In this document: one piece after another, positions 7,280 to 15,074 of the stretch
How the letters are laid out: each line of letters begins with the position of its first letter
How positions within the stretch are numbered: position 1 is the first letter of the stretch
Origin: Geothrix sp.
GTDB lineage: Bacteria; Acidobacteriota; Holophagae; Holophagales; Holophagaceae
Assembly: GCA_025361045.1 (NCBI GenBank)
Contig: JANYAZ010000126.1
Span: 1 to 45,248 of the forward strand
Direction: 5' to 3'
DNA length: 45,248 nt
Position numbers and translations under genes: made by a program
Notes under the pieces: model-generated
What the model was told of the DNA's origin: nothing
The model's database searches: none
Seen by the model: only the letters and a program-made list of their open reading frames with translations

Positions 7280-8527
7280 ATGAGAAAGTTCACCCCGAAG
7301 GGGTCTGGAATCGCGCCCACAACCAAGAAGACAACCGGCGGCAGACCCGCCGATCGTTCGAGAGCCCATGCCGAAGGCAGTCCGGTACGACGCCCTGCCA
7401 GTGCCCCCGAGGACAGGCCGGTGCGCCGACCCGCGGCCCATTCCGAGGACCGCCCGGCCCGCCGCCCCATCGCTGGTTCTGAGGATCGGCCCGTTCGTCG
7501 TCCCGTGGCCTCGCCTGAGGATCGCCCGGCCCGCCGTCCCATCGCTGGTTCCGAGGATCGCCCCGTTCGCCGTCCCGCAGCCCATTCCGAGGATCGCCCG
7601 GCCCGCCGCCCCACGGTCGGTTCTGAGGACCGGCCCGCTCGCCGTCCCGCTGGCCCTTCCGAGAGCCGATCCTTCCGTCGTCCTGCCACCCACACGGAAG
7701 ACCGATCGATGCGGCGTCCTGCCCAGCGACCCGCCACCCGTCCCTCCTCGGCCGCTGCCAAGCCCGCCTCGGCCGCCCCCGCGAGTCCACGCAAGACCGG
7801 GCCGCGTCCCGGGGGACCCGGTCAGGAACGGCTCCAGAAGATCCTGGCGGCGGCCGGCATCGACAGCCGCCGCGCCTGTGAGCAGATCATCCTCGATGGC
7901 CGCGTCCAGGTGAATGGCAAGACCGTCACCGAACTGGGCACCTGCGCCGACCCTCGCCGGGATGAGATCACCGTGGACCTGATCACGATCCAGAAGGAAG
8001 CACCGGTCTACATCCTCATGAACAAGCCCAAAGGATACGTCACCACCGTGAAGGATGATCAGGGTCGTCCCACCGTGATGGCCCTGATCCGGGATGTGCC
8101 GAGCCGCCTGTACCCGGTGGGTCGTCTGGACTTCAACTCCGAGGGCCTGCTATTGATGACCAACGACGGCGCCCTGGCCCAGGTGCTCATGGGTCCGGAG
8201 CATGAGATTCCCAAGGTGTATCTCGTGAAGGTCCACCGCAACCCGCGCCCCGAGCTCCTGAAGGAATTTCAGGAGGGCTTCCTCCTCAGCGGCCGTCGCC
8301 TGAAACCCTGTCACATCGAGATCGCTGAGAAGGGCGACAACCCCTGGCTGAAGGTCACCCTCACGGAAGGTAAGAACCAGCAGATCCGCCGCATGTTCGC
8401 CGCCGTGGGTCACCCCGTCAGCAAGCTCCGCCGGGTGCAGTTCGGCCCCCTGGCTGATCCCTTCCTGAAACCGGGTTCCTGGCGTTTCCTGAGCCCCCAG
8501 GAGATCGCGGCGATCAAGAGCCTGTAA
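7280..8527 (+). CDS. 23S/16S rRNA pseudouridine synthase (RluB/RsuA family) with a long repeat-rich N-terminus
   Basis: Cytoplasmic enzyme converting a uridine of rRNA to pseudouridine. The catalytic half is canonical: an S4 RNA-binding domain from about residue 183 (ERLQKILAAAGIDSRRA), the NKPKGYVTT segment, the catalytic motif VGRLDFNSEGLL with Asp284, and the C-terminal KVTLTEGKNQQIRRM. The first ~180 residues are unusual: ten tandem 12-residue units of the pattern EDRPxRRPxxxS (residues 32-151), then an Ala/Pro/Ser-rich linker. Arg- and Pro-rich disordered tails are known on some RluB relatives and probably bind RNA; the regular repeat here is striking. Total length 415 versus about 240-290 for plain family members. 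RluB (23S) is more likely than RsuA or RluE but cannot be fixed by eye. Confidence 0.9.
   Translation: MRKFTPKGSGIAPTTKKTTGGRPADRSRAHAEGSPVRRPASAPEDRPVRRPAAHSEDRPARRPIAGSEDRPVRRPVASPEDRPARRPIAGSEDRPVRRPAAHSEDRPARRPTVGSEDRPARRPAGPSESRSFRRPATHTEDRSMRRPAQRPATRPSSAAAKPASAAPASPRKTGPRPGGPGQERLQKILAAAGIDSRRACEQIILDGRVQVNGKTVTELGTCADPRRDEITVDLITIQKEAPVYILMNKPKGYVTTVKDDQGRPTVMALIRDVPSRLYPVGRLDFNSEGLLLMTNDGALAQVLMGPEHEIPKVYLVKVHRNPRPELLKEFQEGFLLSGRRLKPCHIEIAEKGDNPWLKVTLTEGKNQQIRRMFAAVGHPVSKLRRVQFGPLADPFLKPGSWRFLSPQEIAAIKSL
7373..7732 (+). repeat. Tandem 36-bp repeat, ten units, inside the pseudouridine synthase gene
   Basis: Ten in-frame units of 36 bases encode EDRPVRRPAAHS-like peptides. Units are similar but not identical; the two IAGS units and two AAHS units are nearly identical in DNA, pointing to duplication in pairs. 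Each unit alternates acidic ED with basic RxxRR. The high GC content opens long spurious frames on the other strand across this stretch. Confidence 0.9.
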
Positions 8528-8533
8528 GCGCCA

Positions 8534-8977
8534 TCACGCGAGGTGGAGGCTCCGCACCGCATGCAGAACTTCCCGCAGGAAGCACACCAAGGCCGCGACA
8601 AAGGCCGCCATGGCAACGATGAACAGCGAGGCCACGGCCATCGCCACGCTGGCCTTCATCACGGCACCAAGGAACACCGTGGCGATGCTGACGCAGACCA
8701 GCAGCGCCGCCGTGGTGCCGAAGGTGATGGCCAGGTTCACCAGCCGCCGTCGCTGGGCCAGGGTGCGCATCTCTGCGTGAATGGGAGGAACCCGTTCCTC
8801 CGAGGCCGTCTCCAGCCGTTCGTTCAGGGCCCGGGCACGGTCCACGATGCGGGCCAGACGGCTGGACAATACGCCAAGGATCGTCCCGATGGACGTCAGC
8901 AGGAAAACAGGCGCCACTGAAAGCTGGATGACATGAGAGATGTCGTAGATGGTCTGGTCGGAGACGGGTGCGCTCAT
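8534..8977 (-). CDS. DUF2721 family membrane protein
   Basis: A 147-residue inner-membrane protein recognisable by the DUF2721 hallmark at its N-terminus: ISHVIQLSVAPVFLLTSIGT followed by a RLARIVDRARAL segment. Three hydrophobic segments are seen (about 15-35, 80-100 and 105-130), with a soluble helical loop between the first and second. The function of the family is unknown. It converges on the pseudouridine synthase gene with only six bases between the stop codons, and its start lies 32 bases beyond the stop of ribA on the same strand, so it may be the last gene of a ribA-containing unit. Confidence 0.85.
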   Translation of the reverse strand: MSAPVSDQTIYDISHVIQLSVAPVFLLTSIGTILGVLSSRLARIVDRARALNERLETASEERVPPIHAEMRTLAQRRRLVNLAITFGTTAALLVCVSIATVFLGAVMKASVAMAVASLFIVAMAAFVAALVCFLREVLHAVRSLHLA

Positions 8978-9009
8978 ACCTAATTGCTATCAGCTGCAGT
9001 CCGAATCCG

Positions 9010-9669
9010 CTAGAGCGCTTCTTCTTCGAAATCCAGCATGTGGCCACTCTTGCGGGCCTTCGTCTTCAGGTAGCGCAAGTTATGGGGATTGGAGGCCAGC
9101 TGATGGCGTTCGCGTTCCACTTCGATGCCAGCGGATTCCAGCGCACCAATCTTGCGGGGGTTGTTGGTGAGCAGCTTCACCTTGGTGATGCCGAAGAACT
9201 TCAGCATCTCCACCGCGCAGTCGTAGGTCCGCAGGTCGTCCGGAAAACCCAGGGAATGATTGGCCTCAACCGTGTCGAGCCCCTGCTCCTGCAGTGCGTA
9301 GGCCTTGAGCTTGTTCAAGAGGCCGATGCCCCGGCCCTCCTGGCGCAGGTAGAGCACCATGCCACCATGCTCACCGATGTGTCGCAAGGCCTCCTCCAGC
9401 TGCTGGCGGCAGTCGCATTTGAGGCTGCCGAGGACATCCCCAGTCCAGCATTCGGAGTGAAGGCGTACCGGAATCCGGCGCCGGGCATCGATCTCCCCGG
9501 CCACGATGGCCAAGTGTTCCTTGCCTGTGGCGTGTTCCAGAAAACCATAGACCGTGAATTTCCCAAAGATGGAGGGGACATTGGCCTTGGCGATGAACGG
9601 CACCTTCTCGGCCTGCAACTTGCAGAAGAGTTCGAGCTTCGGGGCGCTGCTGGGTTCTTTGGGAGACAT
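9010..9669 (-). CDS. ribA: GTP cyclohydrolase II
   Basis: First committed enzyme of riboflavin synthesis, opening the imidazole ring of GTP and releasing formate and pyrophosphate. The zinc site CWTGDVLGSLKCDC, the upstream RLHSE, the catalytic LRQEGRGIGLLNK and the late NNPRKIGALE are all present. The ATG at 9669 gives 219 residues and fits the family; an in-frame TTG at 9753 would add 28 residues with no family resemblance and is not favoured. The ribosome site is weak (CTGGA). This is the stand-alone RibA form with no fused RibB domain. No FMN riboswitch was recognised in the 106 bases between it and nrnA. Confidence 0.95.
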   Translation of the reverse strand: MSPKEPSSAPKLELFCKLQAEKVPFIAKANVPSIFGKFTVYGFLEHATGKEHLAIVAGEIDARRRIPVRLHSECWTGDVLGSLKCDCRQQLEEALRHIGEHGGMVLYLRQEGRGIGLLNKLKAYALQEQGLDTVEANHSLGFPDDLRTYDCAVEMLKFFGITKVKLLTNNPRKIGALESAGIEVERERHQLASNPHNLRYLKTKARKSGHMLDFEEEAL

Positions 9670-9775
9670 GAGATTCCAGGATGGGGTGCGGTCAACTCTT
9701 TGGATGCCGCCCGGGGGAACAAGAAGTCTGAGGTCAGGGTGCCATCTGGGCAACCCATAATGTCTATTTTATTAT

Positions 9776-10771
9776 CTAGACGATATTGGTTCTGATCTGT
9801 GCCTCTACCGCAGCCGTCACGTGGGTGATAAAGGCATCAAGCGTCTGACTGACCTTGGCGCCGGAGGCCAAGCGATGACCGCCCCCCCCGAATTGACGAC
9901 AGACCGCATTCACATCGACGCGCTCCCGGGAACGCAGGCTGACCTTCGAGCGACCGTCGGCAGACTCCGAAAAAAGGGCCGCGACCTCCACTCCCTGCAA
10001 CTTACGGGGTTCTTCCACCAGCTCATCCAGATCCTCGTGGGTGGCCCCACAGGCGGCGAGGTCCGCCATGGTCACAGAGACATAGGCAAAGCGACCGCCG
10101 TCCCGCAGTTGGAGCCCGCCCATGGCCCGACCGAAGAGTTTGAGCTTGGCTGGCGTGGCGGTCTGGTAGAGGGCATTGAAGGTTCGTGCCGGATGAACGC
10201 CCTGGGCAATCAGATCCGCGGCGGCGTGATGGACTTTCGGGGTGCTGTTGGAGTGCCGGAAATTGCCTGTGTCGCTCACCAAACCCGCATAGAGGGCCTG
10301 GGCCATGATGGGTGACAGATCGCCACCGATGCGCGGCCGCACCAGGTCGTAGACCAGTTCCGTACTCGCACTGGCCGTGGGGTCGGTGAACTCGACGTCA
10401 AACCCCGTCGGAGCATCCTTCAGGTGGTGGTCGAGGCAGGCGCGGGTTGCCTTCGTCGTCTCGAAGGCGGCGAACAGGATTCCCATGCGGTGGGGTTCAG
10501 AAGCATCAATGAGCAGCCAGGCGTCAGGCCAGGCGGCAAGGTCCCGGTGGGCTCCATCCGGTTCGTAGGCCTCGATCCAGCCTTCAGGATCGAGGAAGCG
10601 CAGGTTCTCAGGCAGCGCCGGGGTCACCACGATTCTGGCTTCCTTCCCGCCTGCCTTCAGGTGGGCAGCCAGGGCGATGGACGCTCCCACGCCATCCCCA
10701 TCGGGATTCTCGTGGGTGGTGAGAAGCACCTTGGCATGGCGATCGAGAAAGGCGGCGAAACGATCCAACAT
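9776..10771 (-). CDS. nrnA: DHH-family oligoribonuclease / pAp phosphatase
   Basis: Cytoplasmic phosphodiesterase degrading nano-RNAs and, in many members, dephosphorylating pAp from sulfur assimilation. The 331-residue protein has the DHH domain: THENPDGDGVGAS (metal-binding His20, Asp24, Asp26), an aspartate in LLIDASEP, then the name-giving DHH in CLDHHLKD. The C-terminal DHHA1 domain ends in the nucleotide-binding FGGGGHRLASGAKV. Length and order match NrnA. Downstream on the same strand lies ribA; upstream lies the adenosine deaminase gene, 28 bases away, suggesting a purine/RNA turnover operon. Confidence 0.92.
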   Translation of the reverse strand: MLDRFAAFLDRHAKVLLTTHENPDGDGVGASIALAAHLKAGGKEARIVVTPALPENLRFLDPEGWIEAYEPDGAHRDLAAWPDAWLLIDASEPHRMGILFAAFETTKATRACLDHHLKDAPTGFDVEFTDPTASASTELVYDLVRPRIGGDLSPIMAQALYAGLVSDTGNFRHSNSTPKVHHAAADLIAQGVHPARTFNALYQTATPAKLKLFGRAMGGLQLRDGGRFAYVSVTMADLAACGATHEDLDELVEEPRKLQGVEVAALFSESADGRSKVSLRSRERVDVNAVCRQFGGGGHRLASGAKVSQTLDAFITHVTAAVEAQIRTNIV

Positions 10772-10799
10772 GAAGATTCTGACCTCCGCAGTCAGGATA

Positions 10800-11867
10800 T
10801 CAGAGCTGTTCCTTCCGGCTCTCCAGGCTGCCCGGCTTGAAGGCTTTCAGCTCGTGCACGACCTCCGCCAGCAGGGCGCGCTTGAGAGCGTAGGGCAGGA
10901 AGGCACTCTTGAAGCCCATGATGATGACTTCCTTGATCTCCTCGAGGTTGAACCCCAGCTCTTCGTGGATGACCTGGAACTCCCGGCTCACCGTGGTGTT
11001 TGTCACCATGCGGTTGTCCGTGTTCACGGTGACCCGCAGGCCCAGGTCGTAGAACAGGCGGATGGGATGATCCGCCATCTTCTTCACAGCCTTGGTCTGC
11101 ACGTTGCTCGAAGGGCAGCATTCCAGCGGGATGCGGTGGTCGTTCACGTAGTTCAGCAGGTCACCATCCTCGATGAGGCGCACCCCGTGCCCGATGCGGT
11201 GGGCCCCGCAAAGATGGATGGCCTGGTGGATGCTTTCCGGGCCGTAGGCTTCACCCGCATGCAAGGTGCAGTTGATGTTGTTCTGGAGCACCCGGCCGAA
11301 GGCATCCTTGTGCCGCTTGGCCGGAAAGTTTTCCTCCGCCCCGGCGAGGTCGAAGCCCACCACGCCCTTGTTCTTGAAGGCCACGGTGAGGTCCGCCAGC
11401 CGCAGCGAGATGTCGGGCGAGATGTGCCGCATGCCGCAGAGAATGACGCCCGTCTTGATGTTGTACTTGCGCTCCGCCTGGCCCAGTCCCTCGAGGACCG
11501 CCTGCACGATGGCATGCAGGGTCAATCCATTTTGCTGATGGAGGATGGGGCTATAGCGCACTTCCAGGTAGCGGACGTTTTCCTTGGCGGCATCTTCGGC
11601 CAGCTCGAAGGAAGTCCGAACGAGGCTCTCGTAGGTCTGCATCACCGACAGCGTCACGTCGAAGGCGCGAAGATACTCCACCAGCGACTTGCAATCGTCG
11701 CCCACTTCCACGAAGGGGCGCAGGCCCTCGACGCTATTCGCCGGCAGTTTCACCTTCTGCAACTCTGCCAATTCAAGGATGGTTGGAATGCGAAGGCTGC
11801 CGTCCAGGTGGACGTGCAGGTCTGTCTTGGGAAGGCGTTGGAGGTCCTGGAGCGTCAGTTTGGCCAT
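10800..11867 (-). CDS. add: Adenosine deaminase
   Basis: Zinc hydrolase converting adenosine to inosine in purine salvage. Metal ligands H18 and H20 lie in KTDLHVHLDGS; further on are the third metal His and catalytic Glu in CTLHAGEAYGPES, the catalytic His in HRIGHGVRL, the LECCPSSNVQT segment and the metal-binding Asp in TVNTDNRMV. The 355-residue length is normal. ATG at 11867 is preferred; an upstream in-frame TTG would add eight residues. Related enzymes of the same superfamily act on aminodeoxyfutalosine or adenine, so substrate assignment is likely but not absolute. It precedes nrnA on the same strand. Confidence 0.9.
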   Translation of the reverse strand: MAKLTLQDLQRLPKTDLHVHLDGSLRIPTILELAELQKVKLPANSVEGLRPFVEVGDDCKSLVEYLRAFDVTLSVMQTYESLVRTSFELAEDAAKENVRYLEVRYSPILHQQNGLTLHAIVQAVLEGLGQAERKYNIKTGVILCGMRHISPDISLRLADLTVAFKNKGVVGFDLAGAEENFPAKRHKDAFGRVLQNNINCTLHAGEAYGPESIHQAIHLCGAHRIGHGVRLIEDGDLLNYVNDHRIPLECCPSSNVQTKAVKKMADHPIRLFYDLGLRVTVNTDNRMVTNTTVSREFQVIHEELGFNLEEIKEVIIMGFKSAFLPYALKRALLAEVVHELKAFKPGSLESRKEQL

Positions 11868-11930
11868 GGCCAAGCCTATCCCGTTACCCAACTGTCGGCT
11901 ATGGGACGGGCACCTGATCCCATGAGAACA

Positions 11931-12431
11931 TCAGGTACTGAGCTGGCTCAGCCGGTGGGCGATGACGGAATCGTCCGTGCCCTTGCCCTGACAAGCTTTG
12001 CAGAGGCCGAAGATCTGGTGGCTGTGATGCATTGGCTTGAAGGAGAACTCCCGGCAGATCTGTTCCTGGAGCGCTTCCAGATCGGGACGGAAGAATTCGA
12101 TGATGGCATCGCAGTTCAGGCAGATCAGGTGATCGTGATGCTCGTCGCTGCGAACCGCCTCGTAGTGAGCGTGCTGATCCCCGAAGCTGCTTTTCCGGAC
12201 CAGACCACACTGCACCAGCAGGTCCAGTGTCCGGTAGACGGTGGCTCGGCTGATGGCCTTGCCCTTTTGCTTTAGGGCCATATGCAGCTGATCGGCATCG
12301 AAGTGGTGAGGCTGGCCGAAGACCTCCTCCACCAACTCCAGTCGCTCACCCGTCAGCTTGAGTTGGCGCGAGCGCAGAAAAGTCTCAAAGCGTTGCTGTT
12401 CTTCCGGCCGTTCGATTTTGGGCTTGCGCAT
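11931..12431 (-). CDS. Fur-family metal-responsive transcriptional regulator
   Basis: Dimeric DNA-binding repressor of 166 residues. The N-terminal winged helix contains GERLELVEEVF and the recognition helix SRATVYRTLDLL; the dimerisation half has the metal-binding HHDHLICLNCDAIIEF and a second cysteine pair CKAC near the end, giving the structural zinc site CxxC...CxxC. The segment FSFKPMHHSHQIFGLC fits iron-type Fur better than Zur, but PerR cannot be excluded. It is a candidate controller of the feo operon. It is divergent from the tautomerase-like/winged-helix gene, with an AT-rich 103-base promoter region between. The C-terminus is slightly longer than average Fur. Confidence 0.9.
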   Translation of the reverse strand: MRKPKIERPEEQQRFETFLRSRQLKLTGERLELVEEVFGQPHHFDADQLHMALKQKGKAISRATVYRTLDLLVQCGLVRKSSFGDQHAHYEAVRSDEHHDHLICLNCDAIIEFFRPDLEALQEQICREFSFKPMHHSHQIFGLCKACQGKGTDDSVIAHRLSQLST

Positions 12432-12476
12432 GGGATCCTCGGCGGAAGTTTACCCGATTTGTTTCAGAATTCGCCT

Positions 12477-12505
12477 TTTACAAAAGTTAGAGCTAAAGAC
12501 ATAAT
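12477..12505 (+). promoter_or_regulatory. Predicted sigma-70 promoter of the tautomerase-like/winged-helix gene
   Basis: TTTACA (12477-12482) and CATAAT (12500-12505) are separated by exactly 17 bases within an unusually AT-rich stretch between the divergent Fur-family gene and the 12535 gene. Expected start of transcription is near 12512, giving a leader of about 20 bases with a GGAG ribosome site. Confidence 0.55.
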
Positions 12506-12534
12506 AATAGTTCTGTATACATAATGGAGCCCTC

Positions 12535-13089
12535 ATGGCCATCGTCATTATCGAGACCCCCAGCCTCACCTCCGACCAGAAGACCCGCATTGGGGAACGC
12601 GTCATCACTGCCCTGCAAAATGAGGGTGTGGCTCCCGGTTCGGTGGTGGTGGTCTTCCAACCGGAGCGGGGTGACATGTACCTGGATGGCCTGCTCGTTC
12701 AGGCTCAGGCTCCGGCACTCGCTCCAGCTCAGATCACGCCCGCACCCAAGGTCACGCCGACCGTTCCCGCTGCGGAGCCTGCTCCTGCGTTCAAGACGAA
12801 GGCCAGAAGGTCCAAGCCAGAACTCGAGAACATGAAGGACAAGCTGATGAAGACCCTGCAGGACAAGGGCTCCCTCAGCAGTTTCGAAGCCCAGGTCGCT
12901 CTGGACCTCAAGGATTGTGACTGGGCCCCTGCCACCCTGCGTCGGTTGTTCACAGACCTTGAGGAAGCCAAGCTCATCATCAAGAACGGTCAGAAGCGTG
13001 GCACCCGCTATGTCTGGAAAGGTGTCGTCAACGCTCCCCCGCCTCCACCGGCCGTGAAGCTTGTCAAGGCCGAGAACGAAGAGGGCTGA
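12535..13089 (+). CDS. Tautomerase-like domain fused to a winged-helix-like domain, function unknown
   Basis: A 184-residue protein in three parts. Residues 1-55 (MAIVIIETPSLTSDQKTR...) have the beta-alpha-beta pattern of the 4-oxalocrotonate tautomerase fold, including the strand VVVVFQPERGDMYLDG. The catalytic N-terminal proline of real tautomerases is replaced: residue 2 is Ala. Residues 60-90 are an Ala/Pro linker with a basic patch KTKARRSK. Residues 95-165 (KLMKTLQDKGSLSSFEAQVA ... GQKRGTRYVWKG) look like a winged helix, the last strand pair resembling a wing. The start has GGAG six bases ahead. I do not know a family with this combination; it may use the tautomerase fold for oligomerisation or ligand sensing. 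Its position divergent to a Fur-family gene is suggestive only. Confidence 0.8.
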   Translation: MAIVIIETPSLTSDQKTRIGERVITALQNEGVAPGSVVVVFQPERGDMYLDGLLVQAQAPALAPAQITPAPKVTPTVPAAEPAPAFKTKARRSKPELENMKDKLMKTLQDKGSLSSFEAQVALDLKDCDWAPATLRRLFTDLEEAKLIIKNGQKRGTRYVWKGVVNAPPPPPAVKLVKAENEEG

Positions 13090-13189
13090 TGCTCCCTGTG
13101 CGTTCCCCTCGCAGCGCAGGTGTTGCGAGGATCTAAGGGCGCGCTGCGCCACGCGCGAGTTTCCAGGCTCCATCTGCCACACTCGGCCC

Positions 13190-13906
13190 ATGGACTGGTT
13201 CATCCGGGATTTCGACCACCCCGCCTATTTCACCATCTACGCCGACAAGGTTGCGGACGCGGCCATGGAAGGCCCTGCACTCGTGGCGATGCTGGACCTG
13301 CCGGCCGGAAGTCAGGTCTTGGATCTTCCCTGCGGTTGGGGACGGTTGAACCCGCATCTGCGGGCCCAGGGACTGAAGGTCATCGGGGGGGATCTCAGCC
13401 CCCTCAACCTGGCAAAGCACCGGGCAAGTCATCCCATCCCCTTGGTCCGCCTGGATTTCAGGGCCCTGCCCTTTCGAGCAGCCTGTGTGGATGGTGTGTT
13501 CTGCGCCTTCACCAGCTGGGGGTATTTCGCCACCGAACAGGAAAACCTCCGCCAGCTGACGGAGTTCGCCCGCGTGGTTCGACGACATGGCGTGCTGCTT
13601 CTTGATCTCGCGGGACGCGCCTTCCTGCAGGCGGCGATGACCGCCGTGGAAGGCGAGTGGCTGGAGTTCGCAGAGGAGGGTTACCGGGAGTGCGCCCGGT
13701 GGAGCCCGGATGGTCGCCGCATTCTCACGGAACGATCGTGTCAGGGAGAGCCCTTCTGTCACGACATCTGGATCCCCACGGATGCGGAAGTCCGATCCTT
13801 CCTGGATGCCGCCGGCTTCTCCGTATCGGATGCTTACGGTGGCCTGGACGGTCGCCCCTGGGATGAGGGGGCCGAGCGCTGGATCTACCGGGCCATCAAG
13901 CGGTGA
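13190..13906 (+). CDS. Class I SAM-dependent methyltransferase
   Basis: A 238-residue Rossmann-fold methyltransferase. Motif I is VLDLPCGWGRLNPHL (a Pro replaces the more usual Gly in the LxCGxG core), the acidic end of strand beta-2 is GGDLSP, and VRLDFRALPF and a late HGVLLLDLAG mark motifs II-IV. The start ATG at 13190 opens MDWFIRDFDHPAYF, resembling family members in which DYD-H-Y precedes the fold. A longer in-frame opening upstream has no recognisable sequence and was not used. Substrate unknown; it may be a small molecule. The end overlaps the convergent MFS gene by 11 bases. Confidence 0.85.
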   Translation: MDWFIRDFDHPAYFTIYADKVADAAMEGPALVAMLDLPAGSQVLDLPCGWGRLNPHLRAQGLKVIGGDLSPLNLAKHRASHPIPLVRLDFRALPFRAACVDGVFCAFTSWGYFATEQENLRQLTEFARVVRRHGVLLLDLAGRAFLQAAMTAVEGEWLEFAEEGYRECARWSPDGRRILTERSCQGEPFCHDIWIPTDAEVRSFLDAAGFSVSDAYGGLDGRPWDEGAERWIYRAIKR

Positions 13907-15050
13907 ACCCGCGGGCGGCGAACAGGTAACCGCCAAAACACAGACCGCACAATCCAAGGGCCCAGGGGAGACCCAGCCCCTGCACCAGGATACCTCCGAC
14001 CAAGGGGCCGAGCATCAGGCCTACCGAGTAGGCGAGGTTCAGAATGGAGAAAGCTGAGGCGAAGCTGGAACTGCCTTGCTGCTCCACCTGATCCGCCACG
14101 GCCGGGCTGCAGGGGCTCATGACGAAACTGGCTGTGCTGCCCAAGGCCATCATGGCCAGCACCACCATCCAGGGCTTGGGTAGCACGGCCGGCAGTGGCA
14201 ACAGGATCAGGGCCAACACCAGCCCCATCCGAAGCACCTTGACCCGCCCAATGCGGTCCGACAGCTGTCCCATCAGGGGTGAGGTGAAGGTGTGGGCCAG
14301 CGCCGAGGCCGCGAAGCACAGCCCGATCCCAGACGGGCCGAAGGCGAAGCGATGGTCCAGATCAAGCGGCAGGGTCGATTCGAGCAGGGCCCACAGCCCC
14401 GAGCCCAGCGCGATGGCCCCGGCGAACAGCCGGATCACCGGATTGGCCAGCAGCAGCCGGAAGGACAGCCTCGGCCCCCGGTCGGGCTCCACTTCCGGCA
14501 ACAGGAAAGCCCGGCCCGCCGCGTCCAAGGCCACCAGGCCTGCTCCGAATAGAAAAGGGGCGGAGGGCCCGAGGTGCTGATCCAGCACGCCAGAGAGGGG
14601 TGGGCCGATGAGCACACCCAGGTTCGCCGCTGCAAACGCAGTCCCCATGGCTCGTCCTCGCGACTCAGCAGGAAAGTGGTCCGCCAGGAGGGCCATGCCC
14701 GGCAACCAGGTGGCTGAACCTGCGATGCCCTGGAGAAAGCGGGCCACCACCAGCAGCCAGTACTGCTTCGACACCGCGAAGACCAGGGTGGTCACGGCCA
14801 GGCCGGCCAGGCCCCAGAGCATCGGCGCCCTGCGACCATAGCGATCCGTCAGGATGGCCACGGGGAAAGTCGCCAGGAGCAGGGCCACCGCGTAGCTGCC
14901 GAAGAGGATGCCCACCTTCATCGGGTTGAGGTCCAGGTCCCGCGCGTACCGCGGCAGGAGCGGCACCAGCAGGTAGTACAGGAGCATGTCCACGTGGAAG
15001 GCGAGGGCCGTCACCAGGAGCGCGGCAGTGGGGGGTGCGGGACGGCGCAT
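13896..15050 (-). CDS. MFS transporter, drug/metabolite efflux type (DHA1-like)
   Basis: An inner-membrane secondary transporter, 384 residues, about 12 membrane segments. Motif A appears after TM2 (ILTDRYGRRAPML) and in the half-repeat (GQLSDRIGRVKVL), and a motif C-like GPPLSG lies in TM5 (NLGVLIGPPLSG). The pattern is that of proton-driven exporters such as Bcr/EmrD/TetA relatives. Substrate cannot be predicted. It is followed on the same strand by nothing and overlaps the methyltransferase gene at the 3' end; upstream, 24 bases away, the GNAT gene on the same strand ends, so the two may be co-transcribed. Confidence 0.88.
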   Translation of the reverse strand: MRRPAPPTAALLVTALAFHVDMLLYYLLVPLLPRYARDLDLNPMKVGILFGSYAVALLLATFPVAILTDRYGRRAPMLWGLAGLAVTTLVFAVSKQYWLLVVARFLQGIAGSATWLPGMALLADHFPAESRGRAMGTAFAAANLGVLIGPPLSGVLDQHLGPSAPFLFGAGLVALDAAGRAFLLPEVEPDRGPRLSFRLLLANPVIRLFAGAIALGSGLWALLESTLPLDLDHRFAFGPSGIGLCFAASALAHTFTSPLMGQLSDRIGRVKVLRMGLVLALILLPLPAVLPKPWMVVLAMMALGSTASFVMSPCSPAVADQVEQQGSSSFASAFSILNLAYSVGLMLGPLVGGILVQGLGLPWALGLCGLCFGGYLFAARGFTA

Positions 15051-15074
15051 CCCCCCACTATCGCACTGCAGGGA

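Noticed and set aside
7373-7732. 36-base periodic repeat as a CRISPR array
   Set aside because: Units are contiguous with no unique spacers, and the repeat is in-frame coding sequence.
7094-7794. Two long minus-strand open frames across the pseudouridine synthase repeats
   Set aside because: They mirror the 36-base repeat in high-GC sequence, begin without ribosome sites and overlap a well-supported gene.
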